Assembly: GCA_015654475.1 (NCBI GenBank)
Contig: JAATGV010000012.1
Coordinates: 104,725-168,724 of the forward strand
Source: Actinomycetales bacterium
GTDB lineage: Bacteria; Actinomycetota; Actinomycetes; Actinomycetales; Microbacteriaceae
Length of the DNA: 64,000 nt
Direction of reading: 5' to 3'
How positions within the stretch are numbered: the stretch's first letter is position 1; each line of letters starts with the position of its first letter. A program made the translations under genes and the position numbers. The notes beneath the pieces are model-generated. The model saw only the letters and a program-made list of their open reading frames with translations, ran no database searches and was not told the origin of the DNA. This document shows, one piece after another, positions 30,876-39,675 of the stretch.

Positions 30876-32186
30876 CTAGATGGACGCGGTGATGCCTTCG
30901 AGCGACCGGTCGAGTGCCGTGAGGACTCGCTCGATGTCGCTGTCCGTGTGCCGAGCGCAGAGGAAGATAAGCCCCCGGGGGGCGGCGAATGCGCCGTATT
31001 CCGCCATTCCGTCGAAGACACGACCAACGAGTTCGCGGTCGGACATCATAGAAGCGTCGTAAGAGGTGGGGTTTTCGTCGATCCCTGCAAAGACTTGGAG
31101 CGCGGAACCAACGCGGTTCACTATCAGTGGGATGCCCTGTCGCGCGCTTACCGTGGTTATCCCTTCTTCGAGTGCGGATCCGACGTGTTCGAGGGTTTCG
31201 TGTAGCTCGGGCATGTGGCTCATCAGTTCGAAGGTTGCAACGCCTGCAGCGAGGCTGATCGGGTTGGCGTTGTATGTCCCGCTGTGGCGAAGCCGGCGTT
31301 CAATGAGGGGCGACATTGCGGCCTCGGTTCCTGCGACAGCTGCCAACGTGAAGCCTCCGGCGATGGCCTTTGCGAGCACGGTGATGTCTGGCGTGACGCC
31401 GAGATACTCTTGTGCACCACCCGGCGCGACTCGCACACCGGATACGACCTCATCGAAGATCAAAATGATGCCGCGACGAGTGCATTCTGCTCTCACATGT
31501 TCCAGATAGCCTGGTGCAGGTCTGAAAGCGCCGAAGTTGAATGGGATGGGTTCCATAATCACTGCGGCTATTTCTTCCCCATGACTGGAGAGCACGCGGT
31601 CGAACGCTGCGGAGTCATTCCATTTCGTTACGAGAAGGGTATTGGTCTGATCGGGTTCCCCTGGCGCTCCCGGAGTCTGTTTGACGAGCCCTTCATCGTT
31701 GAGAGGAGCGGGGGTCACCCCGTTTGTGCTTGTGTGCATCGGGTCGATCCAGCCGTGGTAATGCCCTTCGAACTTCAGGATCTTCGTTCTGCCTGTCGCC
31801 GCCCTGGCGACCCGAAGCGCGGCGTGCACAGCTTCTGACCCACTGTTGGCGAAAATCACGCGGTCCGCGCTTGGAACTGTTGCGATGATTCTTTCTGCAA
31901 GCGTCGCAGCGTCGGGATCCTCTGCAGCGAGGAGGATGCTGCGGTCGAGCTTGCGGCGAACTGCATCCACGATTGCGGTCTCACCGTGCCCGATCACGAT
32001 GGGCCCGAGGCCCATGACGCAGTCGACGTAGTCGTTGCCATCGAGGTCAGTGAGATGTGAGCCGGCTGCTCTCTGGAACGCGAGCGGGGTCTCGCGCACC
32101 CGTCCGGTGGAGGTTACTCCGGACGGGATCGAGCGCTCTGCTCGAATGAAGTAGTCGGTGTTCTTTACGTTCGGTTTCTGCGTCAT
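30876..32186 (-). CDS. Class III PLP aminotransferase (glutamate-1-semialdehyde aminomutase-like)
   Basis: This 436-residue enzyme has PLP-site motifs of class III: NSGSEAVHAALRVARAATGR, KFEGHYHGW, IIFDEVVSGVR, and the Schiff-base lysine in DITVLAKAIAGG. It is most like the glutamate-1-semialdehyde aminomutase or beta-amino acid aminotransferase branch. A hemL role is unlikely, because it lies beside a LacI regulator and a transport operon rather than haem genes. A shared operator-like 14-mer lies 23 bases upstream of its start. Amino-group removal from a beta-amino acid or amine is a reasonable inference. Confidence 0.85.
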   Translation of the reverse strand: MTQKPNVKNTDYFIRAERSIPSGVTSTGRVRETPLAFQRAAGSHLTDLDGNDYVDCVMGLGPIVIGHGETAIVDAVRRKLDRSILLAAEDPDAATLAERIIATVPSADRVIFANSGSEAVHAALRVARAATGRTKILKFEGHYHGWIDPMHTSTNGVTPAPLNDEGLVKQTPGAPGEPDQTNTLLVTKWNDSAAFDRVLSSHGEEIAAVIMEPIPFNFGAFRPAPGYLEHVRAECTRRGIILIFDEVVSGVRVAPGGAQEYLGVTPDITVLAKAIAGGFTLAAVAGTEAAMSPLIERRLRHSGTYNANPISLAAGVATFELMSHMPELHETLEHVGSALEEGITTVSARQGIPLIVNRVGSALQVFAGIDENPTSYDASMMSDRELVGRVFDGMAEYGAFAAPRGLIFLCARHTDSDIERVLTALDRSLEGITASI

Positions 32187-32208
32187 GAAGCGCTCCCATT
32201 CTGGCTAG

Positions 32209-32222
32209 TGATTACGTAGTCA
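32209..32222. promoter_or_regulatory. Putative LacI-family operator upstream of class III aminotransferase
   Basis: TGATTACGTAGTCA is a near-palindrome centred on TACGTA. A sequence differing at two positions occurs upstream of the divergent transport operon (33408-33421). The shared motif lies in both control regions of a cluster that contains a LacI-type gene, so it is a good candidate operator. Confidence 0.6.
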
Positions 32223-32266
32223 TAACTCCGCGAATGTCAGGATAGGTCGCGAATGTGTTCGGGATG

Positions 32267-33304
32267 TTACGTGCTTGGCAGATTGGTTGTGCTACGACGC
32301 ACGACAAGGTTTACCGGGTGTATCAGCCGCTGCACATCGAGCTGAGTGTCGGAAGAAGAAGCAATTCGCTTATGCAATGCGTCTACCGCGGAATGAGCAA
32401 GCTCCTCATACGGGATGTGAACGGTGGTGAGGGCATAGCTTGGCCATTGGGCGATAGGCACGTCGTCGAACCCGACGACCGCAATGTCGTCCGGAACGCG
32501 TAGGCCCTGCGAGAGGACTGCATCCACAGCGCCGCATGCCGTGATGTCGTCGATCGCGAGGATCGCGGTGGGCCGGGCTGCCTCCGGCCTCTCAAGGATG
32601 CGCTTGGTGAGCTCGAAGCCGTCTTCGTATGTCGGTGATCCATACACGATGTCACACCCGCCCGCAGCAAGGCCATGCTCCCTCATTACCTGGACAAAGC
32701 TGTCCGTGCGCTCGTTCACGGAGCCGAGCGTGTCTGAGGCGCCTACCATCGCGATGCGGCGATGACCGAGGCCTGTCAGGTGTTCTATGAGAAGCCCCAT
32801 GCCCTGCCGGTTGTCGACTTGGACGCTCCACGCGGTGGGATCGTTGATTTCCCGCAACACGAAAATTGCCGGTTTGCCATATTTCATAAAGCTTTGGTTG
32901 AGAGTCGATTCTCGGGAGGCCGCCGAAGCGAAGACGACGCCATCTGACATGCTCAGATAGCTCAGCATGTCCGGGGTCAACTCCCCATCGGCGAGGTCGG
33001 ACATGACGATGAGCATGCGATAGCCGTAGCGGGAGATCTCTTTGCCGAGCTCTGCGACGAGGATCCCATAGGTCGGATTGATGAAATCCTCGATGACGAC
33101 GGCGATCTGTCCTGTTGCCCGGCGCAGCAGATGTCTTGCTGCCTCATTTGGGAGGTAGCCGAGGCGTTCCGCTACTTCAAGGATTCGCGCTCGGGTGTCT
33201 GGAGCCACATTGTCCAGATTGCGAAACGCGCGCGACACCGTGGATTGGGACAGTCCCGCGGCGGCGGCGACGTCACTACTGCTGACCACATTGACCTCCC
33301 ACAT
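32267..33304 (-). CDS. LacI-family transcriptional regulator
   Basis: This 345-residue protein (starting MWEVNVVSSSDVAAAAGLSQ) has the LacI helix-turn-helix and hinge (VAAAAGLSQSTVSRAFRNLD) and then a periplasmic-binding-like ligand domain. The C-terminal FDDVPIAQWPSYALTTVHIP segment is typical. An upstream longer frame is Arg/Cys-rich and rejected; a GTG three codons later is an alternative. It lies between the aminotransferase (downstream, same strand) and the divergent ABC operon. It probably represses both until an inducer is present. Confidence 0.92.
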   Translation of the reverse strand: MWEVNVVSSSDVAAAAGLSQSTVSRAFRNLDNVAPDTRARILEVAERLGYLPNEAARHLLRRATGQIAVVIEDFINPTYGILVAELGKEISRYGYRMLIVMSDLADGELTPDMLSYLSMSDGVVFASAASRESTLNQSFMKYGKPAIFVLREINDPTAWSVQVDNRQGMGLLIEHLTGLGHRRIAMVGASDTLGSVNERTDSFVQVMREHGLAAGGCDIVYGSPTYEDGFELTKRILERPEAARPTAILAIDDITACGAVDAVLSQGLRVPDDIAVVGFDDVPIAQWPSYALTTVHIPYEELAHSAVDALHKRIASSSDTQLDVQRLIHPVNLVVRRSTTNLPST

Positions 33305-33403
33305 TCGCTCGGTGACGTGATCGCAACGAGAACTGTCTGGTCTTATTGCGAGTTTACAGCAGCGTAACGGTGCAGACTTTCGTATGAAACCTCCCTCTGG
33401 TTT

Positions 33404-33421
33404 CGTATGCATACGTAGTCA
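33404..33421. promoter_or_regulatory. Putative LacI-family operator upstream of the ABC/amidase operon
   Basis: CGTATGCATACG is a perfect 12-base palindrome, and TGCATACGTAGTCA within the same span differs by two positions from the motif at 32209-32222. It lies 17 bases before the ATG of the binding-protein gene, overlapping the likely promoter or leader. Binding here would block expression of the transport operon. Confidence 0.6.
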
Positions 33422-33437
33422 ATTGAGAGGAATCAAC

Positions 33438-35021
33438 ATGAGCTATCGAAAGTCGTCCGTGTCCGGCGGAAGATTCAAGCGCCGTGCGCTGGTGCGGTTC
33501 AGTGTGGCGGTTGCAGGACTATTGACACTTGCTGGATGCTCTGCTGGCGCGGGAGGTGCGTCTGGAGCCGTCGACGACGAGCTCGATATCGCTTGGGCGG
33601 CGTCTCCGGCGAGCATCGTTCCCTCGGAAAACACGACCATGGCCACTCGTGATATCGGTCTCAACATCTACGAAGGACTCGTCGCATACGACGCCGACTA
33701 CCAGATGCAGCCGATGCTCGCTGAATCTTGGGAGGCAGCTCCTGACGGAAAGAGCGTCGCGTTCACTCTGAGAAGCGGGGTGCTGTTTCATGACGGCACA
33801 GAGATGACTCCGGAAGACGTTGTGGCGTCTATCGAGTATTGGAGCACCAGGAACGTCTCGGCCATCCAGTATCTCAGTACTCTGAAAACTTCTATTGACG
33901 GCAACACCCTAACTTTGAGCACCGATACGGCCGAGCCGATCCTCGATCTGCTCGCGGTCACCGTCCAGCCACTGGCAATCATGCCCGCTTCCGTACTTGA
34001 GGGAGTTGGTGAGGGCGAGGCGGTTACCGAGTACATCGGCACGGGGCCGTACAGCTTTGCCGAATGGCAGAAGGACCAATATGTCTCCCTCACGCGGTTT
34101 GACGACTATGTAGGGCTGGATACCCCCTCTTCCGGCTATGCAGGGGCCAAGGCTGCCTCTATCGAGAATCTCAAGTTCTGGATCGTCACCGACCCTTCCG
34201 CACGAGTGGCCGGTCTGCAGTCGGGAACCTACGATGCCATCGATCAGGTCCAGTCGGATGAACTCAGCCAGCTTTCAGGCGACGACTACGCCACCAACAT
34301 CGCTATGGGCACCTTCTCCCTGCTCTTCTTCAATCACTCCGAGGGTCCCATGGCCGACGAGTACCTTCGAAAGGCCTTGTACCAAGCGATCGACATGGAG
34401 CAGGTGGAGCAAGCGACATTCTCCGATCCGAGCCAGTACGAGCTCGACGGTGCCGTCGCACCGAAGGGGAATGCGTTCTATACCCAGGACGGGCTCGACG
34501 GCTGGAATGCGGGCGATCTCGACGCTGCAAAGGAACTGCTGGCCAAGTCCTCATACTCTGGAGACACCATTCGCATCCTCGCCACCGAAGACTATCCGCA
34601 GATCTATAACTTTGCGATCGTCGTTCAAGAGACCCTGAAGAGCTTGGGCATCGAATCGGATATCACGACGCAGCCTTGGACCACCTACCTTGAGACTCGC
34701 AGCGAACCGGGCAACTGGGACCTGAGCTTCACCACGCTGTACCCGCTCGCGACGTTGCCATCGACGTTTAGCTTCCTCGCATCGACGTACCCAGGGTGGA
34801 TCGATTCGGCTGAGATTACCGCCGCCATCGAGCAAGTGAATTCGGCCCAAAGCGATGAGGAGAAAACGGCTGCCGCAGCGGCACTCCAGGCCGCCAATTC
34901 CGACTACGTCGGGTTCCTCAAGAGCGGCAATGAGGCAACTATTACGGCAGCCGAGTCTAGCCTCACTGGACTTGACTATCTCGCCGGTCCCATTTACTGG
35001 AACGCCGCTTTCAGCGAATGA
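33438..35021 (+). CDS. ABC transporter substrate-binding lipoprotein (dipeptide/oligopeptide type)
   Basis: This 527-residue protein has a twin-basic-rich N-terminus, a hydrophobic segment and the lipobox LAGC, so it is lipid-anchored outside the membrane. The body is of the SBP_bac_5 family, with YEGLVAYDADYQMQPMLAES, FTLRSGVLFHDGTEMTPEDV and EYIGTGPYSFAEWQ. These proteins bind peptides, nickel-chelates, opines and other amines. It starts at an ATG with GAGAGGA upstream (the longer frame is rejected) and leads the operon to the amidase. Confidence 0.93.
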   Translation: MSYRKSSVSGGRFKRRALVRFSVAVAGLLTLAGCSAGAGGASGAVDDELDIAWAASPASIVPSENTTMATRDIGLNIYEGLVAYDADYQMQPMLAESWEAAPDGKSVAFTLRSGVLFHDGTEMTPEDVVASIEYWSTRNVSAIQYLSTLKTSIDGNTLTLSTDTAEPILDLLAVTVQPLAIMPASVLEGVGEGEAVTEYIGTGPYSFAEWQKDQYVSLTRFDDYVGLDTPSSGYAGAKAASIENLKFWIVTDPSARVAGLQSGTYDAIDQVQSDELSQLSGDDYATNIAMGTFSLLFFNHSEGPMADEYLRKALYQAIDMEQVEQATFSDPSQYELDGAVAPKGNAFYTQDGLDGWNAGDLDAAKELLAKSSYSGDTIRILATEDYPQIYNFAIVVQETLKSLGIESDITTQPWTTYLETRSEPGNWDLSFTTLYPLATLPSTFSFLASTYPGWIDSAEITAAIEQVNSAQSDEEKTAAAAALQAANSDYVGFLKSGNEATITAAESSLTGLDYLAGPIYWNAAFSE

Positions 35022-35049
35022 CATTGCGAGCACAACGGAGGGAATTCCG

Positions 35050-36033
35050 ATGACGATGGTGAGTAGCAAAGACATCGAATGGCCGACAGTTTCTGGAGGC
35101 CCGATCGAGTACAGCGAGTATTCGATGACAGAGTCTCCCTACGCTGGAGGTTGCGCGTGGATCGATGGCGAGTGGATGCCTCTGGATCGTGCGAGCGTTC
35201 CGGTGCGTGACTTCGGATTCACCCGTTCGGACAGCACCTACACGGTGGCGTCGGTGTGGCATGGCTACGTGTTGCGGCTTGACGATCATTTGACGCGATT
35301 TCTTGACGGTTGCGAATATCTGCAGTTTTCAATTGGGATCACTCGAGACGAGCTGAAGAGTTTGGCTCTGGAGTGCGTCAGTCGATCGCAACTGCGTGAG
35401 TGTTACCTTGAGATACTCGTGACGCGTGGCTGGCCCGCCGTGCCCGGCGATCGAAGGATCGAAAACGCCCGGAACCGCCTCCATGTGCTCGCGATGCCTT
35501 ATCAGTGGGTGTTCTCTCCCGAGGAGCAGATCAATGGCATATCGGTTACAGTTCCGCGTACGGTACGTCGGTCTCCGCTCAATGCAGTCAACCCTCAGGT
35601 CAAAAACTTCCAATGGGGAGATCTCACCCAGGGCTTGCTCGCTGCCGCTGCAGCGGGAGAGCGCAGTGCGATCCTGCTCGACGGAGAGGGCCGAGTGGCG
35701 GAAGGTCCGGGATTCAATGTGTGCATAGTTGAGAACGGAAGTCTCGTCGCGCCGATCCGCAACTCTCTTCCCGGGATCACCTTAAGCACGGTGTTTGCGA
35801 TTGCTGGGAAACAAGGAATCGCATCCATGCAGGAAGATATCGCCATTGAGCGGTTGTTGCGAGCCGACGAGGTGATGGCAACCACGACTGCAGGAGGCGT
35901 GACGCCCGTCATCGGGATCGACGGTCGCGCGGTCGGCGATGGGTCGCCTGGACCGGTGACTCGACTGCTGCAGAAGGAGTTCTGGAGGATGGTGGGAGAG
36001 AAATCGGAATTCACGGAGAGCGTGCGCTACTGA
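35050..36033 (+). CDS. Class IV PLP aminotransferase (BCAT/D-amino acid/amine transaminase fold)
   Basis: The ATG with GGAGGG gives 327 residues; a longer frame lies over the previous gene and is rejected. The fold is seen from DGEWMPLDRASVPVRDFGFT (N-terminal class IV signature) and the PLP-Lys region NAVNPQVKNFQWGDLTQGLL, with K in VKN. GPGFNVCIVENGSLVAPI and PGITLSTVFAIAGKQGI follow. Substrate cannot be read from these motifs. Placement inside a transporter operon suggests it processes the imported compound or an aminated product. Confidence 0.85.
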   Translation: MTMVSSKDIEWPTVSGGPIEYSEYSMTESPYAGGCAWIDGEWMPLDRASVPVRDFGFTRSDSTYTVASVWHGYVLRLDDHLTRFLDGCEYLQFSIGITRDELKSLALECVSRSQLRECYLEILVTRGWPAVPGDRRIENARNRLHVLAMPYQWVFSPEEQINGISVTVPRTVRRSPLNAVNPQVKNFQWGDLTQGLLAAAAAGERSAILLDGEGRVAEGPGFNVCIVENGSLVAPIRNSLPGITLSTVFAIAGKQGIASMQEDIAIERLLRADEVMATTTAGGVTPVIGIDGRAVGDGSPGPVTRLLQKEFWRMVGEKSEFTESVRY

Positions 36034-36067
36034 TGGTGGAGATGGAAGAAAAGAGCGTCTGCATGGG

Positions 36068-37027
36068 GTGGCAATCGTGAGAACGGTGCAGATCGTCCTC
36101 TTCCGAATCCTCCAAGCCATCCCCACCCTGTTCGTCGTCGGAACCGTCGTATTTATCACCATGCGAATCATCCCCGGGGACCCGGCCCGCGTCGTGCTTG
36201 GGGAGAACGCCACAGACGAACAGCTATCCGAGTATCGGGCTGCGAACGGTCTCGACCGGCCGTTGCTTCTGCAGTATGTGCAATGGCTCATAGACATGCT
36301 CAGCGGAAACTTCGGCCGGTCCTACGTGCTTGACGAACCGGTTTCGAAGCTCATCGCGGCGCAAGCATTTCCGACGATCGCCAATGCGCTGCTTGCGCTC
36401 GCCATCGTGTTGGTGCTCGGGATTCCGATCGGTGTCTACTCGGCTACCAAGGTGGGGTCTTTCCGTGACAAGTTCGTGAGCGGAGCAGCCGCCCTGAGTG
36501 GAACTATTCCAAGTTTCGTGATGTCGCTGCTACTCATTGCGGTGTTCGCAGTCGCGCTTAAGGCGCTTCCCTCCGGTGGGTTCGCTGCAACTGGTGCGGG
36601 GTTCGCCGAGACGGTGAGTCACATGATCCTGCCTGCCACTGCCCTCGCCCTCACCCAACTGGGATACATGGTTCGAATGGTTCGATCGAGCGTTATCGAC
36701 GAACTCTCACAAAGTTACGTGCTCGCACAGCGTGCACGGGGATATGGGGTGATGAAGTCGGTGCGACGCGCTCTTCGTAATGCCGCAGTGCCACTCTTGA
36801 CCGTTTCCGGGCAGTCGTTGGGCCTGATGGTCGCCGGATCGGTGATCATCGAGACCGTTTTCACGATTTCGGGTTTGGGTCAATTGACGATCAACGCAAT
36901 CAGTCGCAGTGACTTCGCGCTGCTTGCCGGTGTGGTCATGTTCATCTCGGTCATCGTGATCTCGATCAACCTTGTTGTCGATATCGCCTGTTCGATTCTC
37001 GATCCACGGCTTCGGAGGGCGCAATGA
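36068..37027 (+). CDS. ABC transporter permease, DppB-like
   Basis: This 319-residue membrane protein has six predicted transmembrane segments and the DppB signature near YVLAQRARGYGVMKSVRRAL (the EAA loop), with IIPGDPARVVLGENATDEQL near the N-terminus. The GTG start follows the previous gene by ~35 bases. It pairs with the next gene to form the channel of a peptide-type importer. Confidence 0.93.
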   Translation: MAIVRTVQIVLFRILQAIPTLFVVGTVVFITMRIIPGDPARVVLGENATDEQLSEYRAANGLDRPLLLQYVQWLIDMLSGNFGRSYVLDEPVSKLIAAQAFPTIANALLALAIVLVLGIPIGVYSATKVGSFRDKFVSGAAALSGTIPSFVMSLLLIAVFAVALKALPSGGFAATGAGFAETVSHMILPATALALTQLGYMVRMVRSSVIDELSQSYVLAQRARGYGVMKSVRRALRNAAVPLLTVSGQSLGLMVAGSVIIETVFTISGLGQLTINAISRSDFALLAGVVMFISVIVISINLVVDIACSILDPRLRRAQ

Positions 37028-37998
37028 GCAGCACGACAACTGGAGCGAATGCCGGTGCCCCAGATCTGAATGTCAAGGGTCTTGTCGGCGCAGATATGTC
37101 GAAAGCTGGGCAAAGACGGCCCCTAAGGGTTTTCCTCGATCAGCCGGGGATCCTGATCGGAGCATTCGTCCTCATCCTCGTGGTGCTGCTTGCGGTGGTC
37201 GGCCCGATGATCAGCGGATACGACGCCTATACGATCGATCCAGCAAGTCGGTATCAGGCACCTTCAGCAGCTCACTGGTTCGGAACAGACTCGTTCGGCC
37301 GCGACGTGTTCACTCGCGTGGCGCTCGGCGGTGTCAACTCGCTGACCATCGGCGCACTGGTGACCGTGATTTCCGTGCTCGTCGGTACGGTTGTCGGTTT
37401 ATACAGCCCGAGCAACCGCGTGATCGACGCAATCTTCATGAGGGTGACGGACGGTTTGATCTCCTTCCCTGCGATTCTGCTTGCCATGATCATCACTCTC
37501 GCGCTCGGACAGTCGACCGTGAATGTGGCAGTGGCGCTGTCCTTCGTCTTCGCCCCGACGGTGGCCCGGGTGGTGCGCTCGCGGGTGCTCGTCGAGCGAG
37601 AGCTGTCTTATGTGGAAGTGCTGAGATCCCAGGGCGCCCCGACAACGCGCATCCTGTGGGCGAACATCCTGCCAAACGTGCTTGCCCTGCTCATAGTGCA
37701 GGGCACCTACATCTTCGGCGAAGCGGTGATCATCGAGGCAGGGCTGAGTTTCGTCGGTGCGGGAGTTCCGCAGCCCGAGCCGAGTTGGGGAAGCCTTGTA
37801 TATGACGGGAGAAGTGTGTTGCAGACCGCATGGTGGTTGACTGCGGCCCCCGGAAGTATCTTGGCCCTGACCGTCCTTGCCACAGCCCTTATCGGAGACG
37901 GAATCCGTGATGCCTACGATCCATCTTTCCTCCCTGCCGGTGTCGTGCTCCGATTCCGACGCTGGGCGAAAAAGCGCGCGAAGGGAGGCAATCGATGA
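37024..37998 (+). CDS. ABC transporter permease, DppC-like
   Basis: This 324-residue membrane protein has six transmembrane segments. HWFGTDSFGRDVFTRVALGG is the usual DppC N-terminal periplasmic motif, and the EAA loop reads YVEVLRSQGAPTTRILWANI. Its ATG overlaps the previous stop by four bases. It forms the second permease subunit of the importer. Confidence 0.93.
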   Translation: MSSTTTGANAGAPDLNVKGLVGADMSKAGQRRPLRVFLDQPGILIGAFVLILVVLLAVVGPMISGYDAYTIDPASRYQAPSAAHWFGTDSFGRDVFTRVALGGVNSLTIGALVTVISVLVGTVVGLYSPSNRVIDAIFMRVTDGLISFPAILLAMIITLALGQSTVNVAVALSFVFAPTVARVVRSRVLVERELSYVEVLRSQGAPTTRILWANILPNVLALLIVQGTYIFGEAVIIEAGLSFVGAGVPQPEPSWGSLVYDGRSVLQTAWWLTAAPGSILALTVLATALIGDGIRDAYDPSFLPAGVVLRFRRWAKKRAKGGNR

Positions 37999-38885
37999 TT
38001 GAGTCGCTTTCGGAACAACTTCTCCGCGTACGGGACTTGAGAATTTGGCTCAACACCGTCGATGGCCCCGTTGAGGTAGTGAAGGGGATCTCGCTGGATG
38101 TCCTTGCTGGAGAGTGCGTGGCACTTGTCGGCGAATCGGGATCTGGAAAGTCCATCACTGCCCGCTCACTGCTCGGGTTGCTGCCGCGGGAGAACTCCTC
38201 TGTGGAGGGGGAGATCACGTTGCGTGGTGGCCCGGAAAACGTGGTAACTGCGACTGAGGCGCAACTCCGGAAAATGCGTGGCAGGGCGGTGTCCATGGTG
38301 TCGCAGGACCCGATGACCTCCCTCGACCCGGTGGCACGGATCCAACGACAGCTACGTGACACGATCCGGTTGCGCGAGCCGAGGTTGAGCGGGGAACAAG
38401 TCCGTCAACGCGCACTGGATATGCTCCGCGAAGTTGGCATATCAGATCCAGAGCGCGTGCTCGTGGCATGGCCACAGCAGCTTTCGGGTGGCCTGCGTCA
38501 ACGGGTCACCATTGCCTTGGCTCTTGTGGCGCAACCTGCCCTTCTAATCGCAGACGAACCGACCACGGCGCTTGATGTCACTGTTCAGGCGCAGGTTTTG
38601 CGCATGCTCACGCGGCTCCGTAGCGAGCTTGGCATGGGATTGTTGATCATTACGCATGACATGAGCGTCGTCCGGTCTGTGGCGGATCGCGTTGCGGTGA
38701 TGTCGCACGGTGAGATCGTCGAATTTGGGGAAGCACGACAGGTTCTCGACTCACCCCAGCATCCATATACGCGGGGCCTCGTCGCTTCAACAGTGACGAT
38801 GTCGACGGTGCGCGACCGGCCGCTGCGAACCGTAGCCAGTTTTGTTGAAGACACTGCAGCAGCCGAAGATGGAGCAATACGATGA
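37995..38885 (+). CDS. ABC transporter ATPase, DppD-like
   Basis: This 296-residue ATPase has Walker A GESGSGKS, the signature LSGGLRQRV and Walker B LLIADEPTTALD. The C-terminus lacks the cysteine-rich region seen in many DppD proteins. The ATG overlaps the stop of DppC by four bases. It energises transport together with the next gene. Confidence 0.92.
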   Translation: MIESLSEQLLRVRDLRIWLNTVDGPVEVVKGISLDVLAGECVALVGESGSGKSITARSLLGLLPRENSSVEGEITLRGGPENVVTATEAQLRKMRGRAVSMVSQDPMTSLDPVARIQRQLRDTIRLREPRLSGEQVRQRALDMLREVGISDPERVLVAWPQQLSGGLRQRVTIALALVAQPALLIADEPTTALDVTVQAQVLRMLTRLRSELGMGLLIITHDMSVVRSVADRVAVMSHGEIVEFGEARQVLDSPQHPYTRGLVASTVTMSTVRDRPLRTVASFVEDTAAAEDGAIR

Positions 38886-39661
38886 CTCTCGAAACAACCA
38901 TTGCCCCTGCACTAGCTGTTACGCGACTTCGAGTTGAATTCCCGGGGAAAGGCGGTTCGTTCGTTGCGGTAGACGACGTCTCGTTCGCCGTGGAGAAGGG
39001 GACGACCTTCGGCATTGTCGGTGAATCCGGATCTGGTAAGAGCACGACGGTGCGCGCCATTCTGGGGTTGGTCGCCTCAACTGGTGAGATAGCGGTCGAT
39101 GGGGAGTCTGTCTTCAGCCGTGGGCGGGTACTGAAGCCTGTCATGCGGCGCACTATGCAGATGGTGTTCCAGGACCCGTTCACCTCGCTGAACCCGCGCA
39201 GAAGGGTGGGAGATATTCTCGCCGAATCGATGCGGATTGCGGGAGAGCGTTCGAAGACGACGATTCAGCAACGAATCTCTACGGTGATTGAACGGGTCGG
39301 GATGGAATCTGACTCGTTACGGAAGTATCCAGGCGCCTTTTCTGGCGGACAGCGCCAGCGGATCGGCATCGCGCGTGCGCTGCTCATGTCTCCCGAGATC
39401 CTGCTGCTTGACGAACCGACATCCGCACTGGACGTCTCGGTACAAGCCCAAGTGCTCAACCTGCTTCGCGAACTTCAGCGCGAACTCGGGCTGACCTATC
39501 TTTTTATTTCGCACGACCTCGCTGTGGTCCGGTATTTGTGCGATCGAGTGGCTGTGATGCAGAAGGGCAGTTTGGTTGAAGAAGGCACTTCCGAGGAGGT
39601 GTTCGAGCATCCCCAAGAAGAGTTCACGAGGGAACTCGTGGCCTCGGTCGAGGAACGGTGA
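38882..39661 (+). CDS. ABC transporter ATPase, DppF-like
   Basis: This 259-residue ATPase has Walker A GESGSGKS, the signature SGGQRQRIG and Walker B LLLDEPTSALD. It is shorter than many DppF proteins (often over 300 residues), lacking the usual C-terminal oligopeptide region. Its ATG overlaps the preceding stop by four bases, so the two ATPases should be made in step. Confidence 0.92.
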   Translation: MTLETTIAPALAVTRLRVEFPGKGGSFVAVDDVSFAVEKGTTFGIVGESGSGKSTTVRAILGLVASTGEIAVDGESVFSRGRVLKPVMRRTMQMVFQDPFTSLNPRRRVGDILAESMRIAGERSKTTIQQRISTVIERVGMESDSLRKYPGAFSGGQRQRIGIARALLMSPEILLLDEPTSALDVSVQAQVLNLLRELQRELGLTYLFISHDLAVVRYLCDRVAVMQKGSLVEEGTSEEVFEHPQEEFTRELVASVEER

Positions 39662-39675
39662 GAGAGGTGGGAAAG

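Noticed and set aside
30876..32186. hemL (haem biosynthesis) for the class III aminotransferase
   Set aside because: The sequence is glutamate-1-semialdehyde aminomutase-like, but its neighbours are a LacI regulator, an importer and an amidase, with no haem genes. A catabolic or biosynthetic role outside haem synthesis fits better.
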